Shown here piece after piece: positions 43,167 to 43,444 of a stretch of DNA of 43,444 nt (position 1 is its first letter; each line of letters begins with the position of its first letter). The notes beneath the pieces were generated by a model that was not told where the DNA came from, searched no databases, and saw only the letters and a list, made by a program, of their open reading frames with translations. Source of the stretch: Crocinitomix sp. (GTDB taxonomy: Bacteria > Bacteroidota > Bacteroidia > Flavobacteriales_D > Crocinitomicaceae); the NCBI GenBank assembly GCA_013138735.1, contig WTCE01000149.1, forward strand, positions 1-43,444. Reading direction: 5' to 3'. A program made the translations under genes and the position numbers.

Positions 43167-43193
43167 AAATATTAAGCTTAACGAATATTACAA

Positions 43194-43266
43194 GCGAGAG
43201 TAGCTCAGTTGATAGAGCGTCAGCCTTCCAAGCTGAGGGTCGCGAGTTTGAGTCTCGTCTCTCGCT
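43194..43266 (+). tRNA. tRNA-Gly (anticodon TCC)
   Basis: All four arms can be folded. The acceptor stem is GCGAGAG with CTCTCGC (43259-43265) and discriminator T; the D-stem is GCTC/GAGC; the anticodon stem TCAGC/GCTGA carries loop CTTCCAA with anticodon TCC at 43227-43229; the T-stem GCGAG pairs with CTCGT (one G-T pair) around TTTGAGT. CCA is not encoded. It reads GGA/GGG-type glycine codons. A well-known false protein family arises from the antisense of this tRNA and is not annotated here. Confidence 0.95.
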
Positions 43267-43270
43267 CAAC

Positions 43271-43307
43271 AAAGCACTGCTTATTTTTATAAGTGGTGCT
43301 TTTTTTG
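43271..43307 (+). terminator. Rho-independent terminator after tRNA-Gly
   Basis: AAAGCAC pairs with GTGCTTT and CTTAT with ATAAG (43280-43284, 43288-43292), separated by a TG/TG mismatch, followed by a T-run (43300-43306). It lies five bases after the tRNA. Confidence 0.8.
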
Positions 43308-43444
43308 TTTCTTTAGAACGGATCAAGTACAATTGTTGTTGTTATCTGAGTGTTAAGCAAAAATTTTCTCTAATCTAAAAAGGAAATAATTGACATCTCT
43401 AACGCCTCTAAATTGAGATCTAAAAGCTTTAATTTTTGAATTAA

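Noticed and set aside
43111-43332. 73-codon open frame antisense to the tRNA-Gly, with the text RDSNSRPSAWKADALSTELL
   Set aside because: This is the well-known artefact protein produced by translating the antisense of tRNA-Gly; the tRNA is real, the protein is not.

Overview
The window looks like a chromosomal segment of an AT-rich member of the Bacteroidota, probably a flavobacterium-like lineage. The evidence is: type IX secretion (T9SS) C-terminal sorting domains of type A and type B on several surface proteins; a PorT-like gene next to ubiE/menG; DUF4834 and YfhO family genes; a short CarB without its C-terminal allosteric domain; and Bacteroidota-type promoters (TTG, about 19 nt, TAnnTTTG) in front of several genes. 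No phage, plasmid, CRISPR or transposase gene is visible.

Left part (1-8.7 kb, + strand): about 530 bases with no convincing gene, then three tandem paralogues (534-3677). Each has an N-terminal four-cysteine module placed before its membrane segment, so the module should stay in the cytoplasm; only the third has a clear T9SS tail. The spacers between them hold a perfect 10-bp hairpin touching a start codon, a REP-like imperfect palindrome and a 7-bp x5 tandem repeat. Next come a membrane-bound CapD/WbpM-type nucleotide-sugar 4,6-dehydratase coupled to a hotdog thioesterase, a secreted MORN-variant protein with a highly charged tail, and a LamG/T9SS protein.

Middle (8.7-31.2 kb): an envelope glycan island. 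It has a Wzx-like flippase; a tight five-gene nonulosonic (sialic-acid-like) acid operon (10337-14966: synthase, NeuD-like acyltransferase, TIM-barrel isomerase, CBS-DegT aminotransferase fusion, CMP-sugar synthetase); a methyltransferase; glycosyltransferases; an O-acetyltransferase; the wecB/wecC pair making UDP-ManNAcA; and a giant YfhO membrane protein. Three LamG proteins lie among these genes. In T9SS organisms cargo is anchored to surface polysaccharide, so the glycan genes, the cargo genes and PorT may serve one surface-display system; that link is inference.

Right part (31.3-43.4 kb): mostly housekeeping. DUF4834 and carB, a divergent PyrR-like phosphoribosyltransferase, three small orphan genes including a SUKH/SMI1 protein, a COG2509 flavoprotein, porT, ubiE/menG, a heptose-phosphate-type PfkB kinase, an aspartate-type aminotransferase, a PaaI-type thioesterase, and a tRNA-Gly(TCC) with its own promoter, an unusually long structured leader and a terminator.

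The best candidates for something undescribed are the triplicated Cys4 internal-signal proteins, the nonulosonate operon with its CBS-aminotransferase and TIM-barrel gene but no recognisable epimerase/hydrolase, and the two adjacent genes whose promoters predict leaderless mRNAs.
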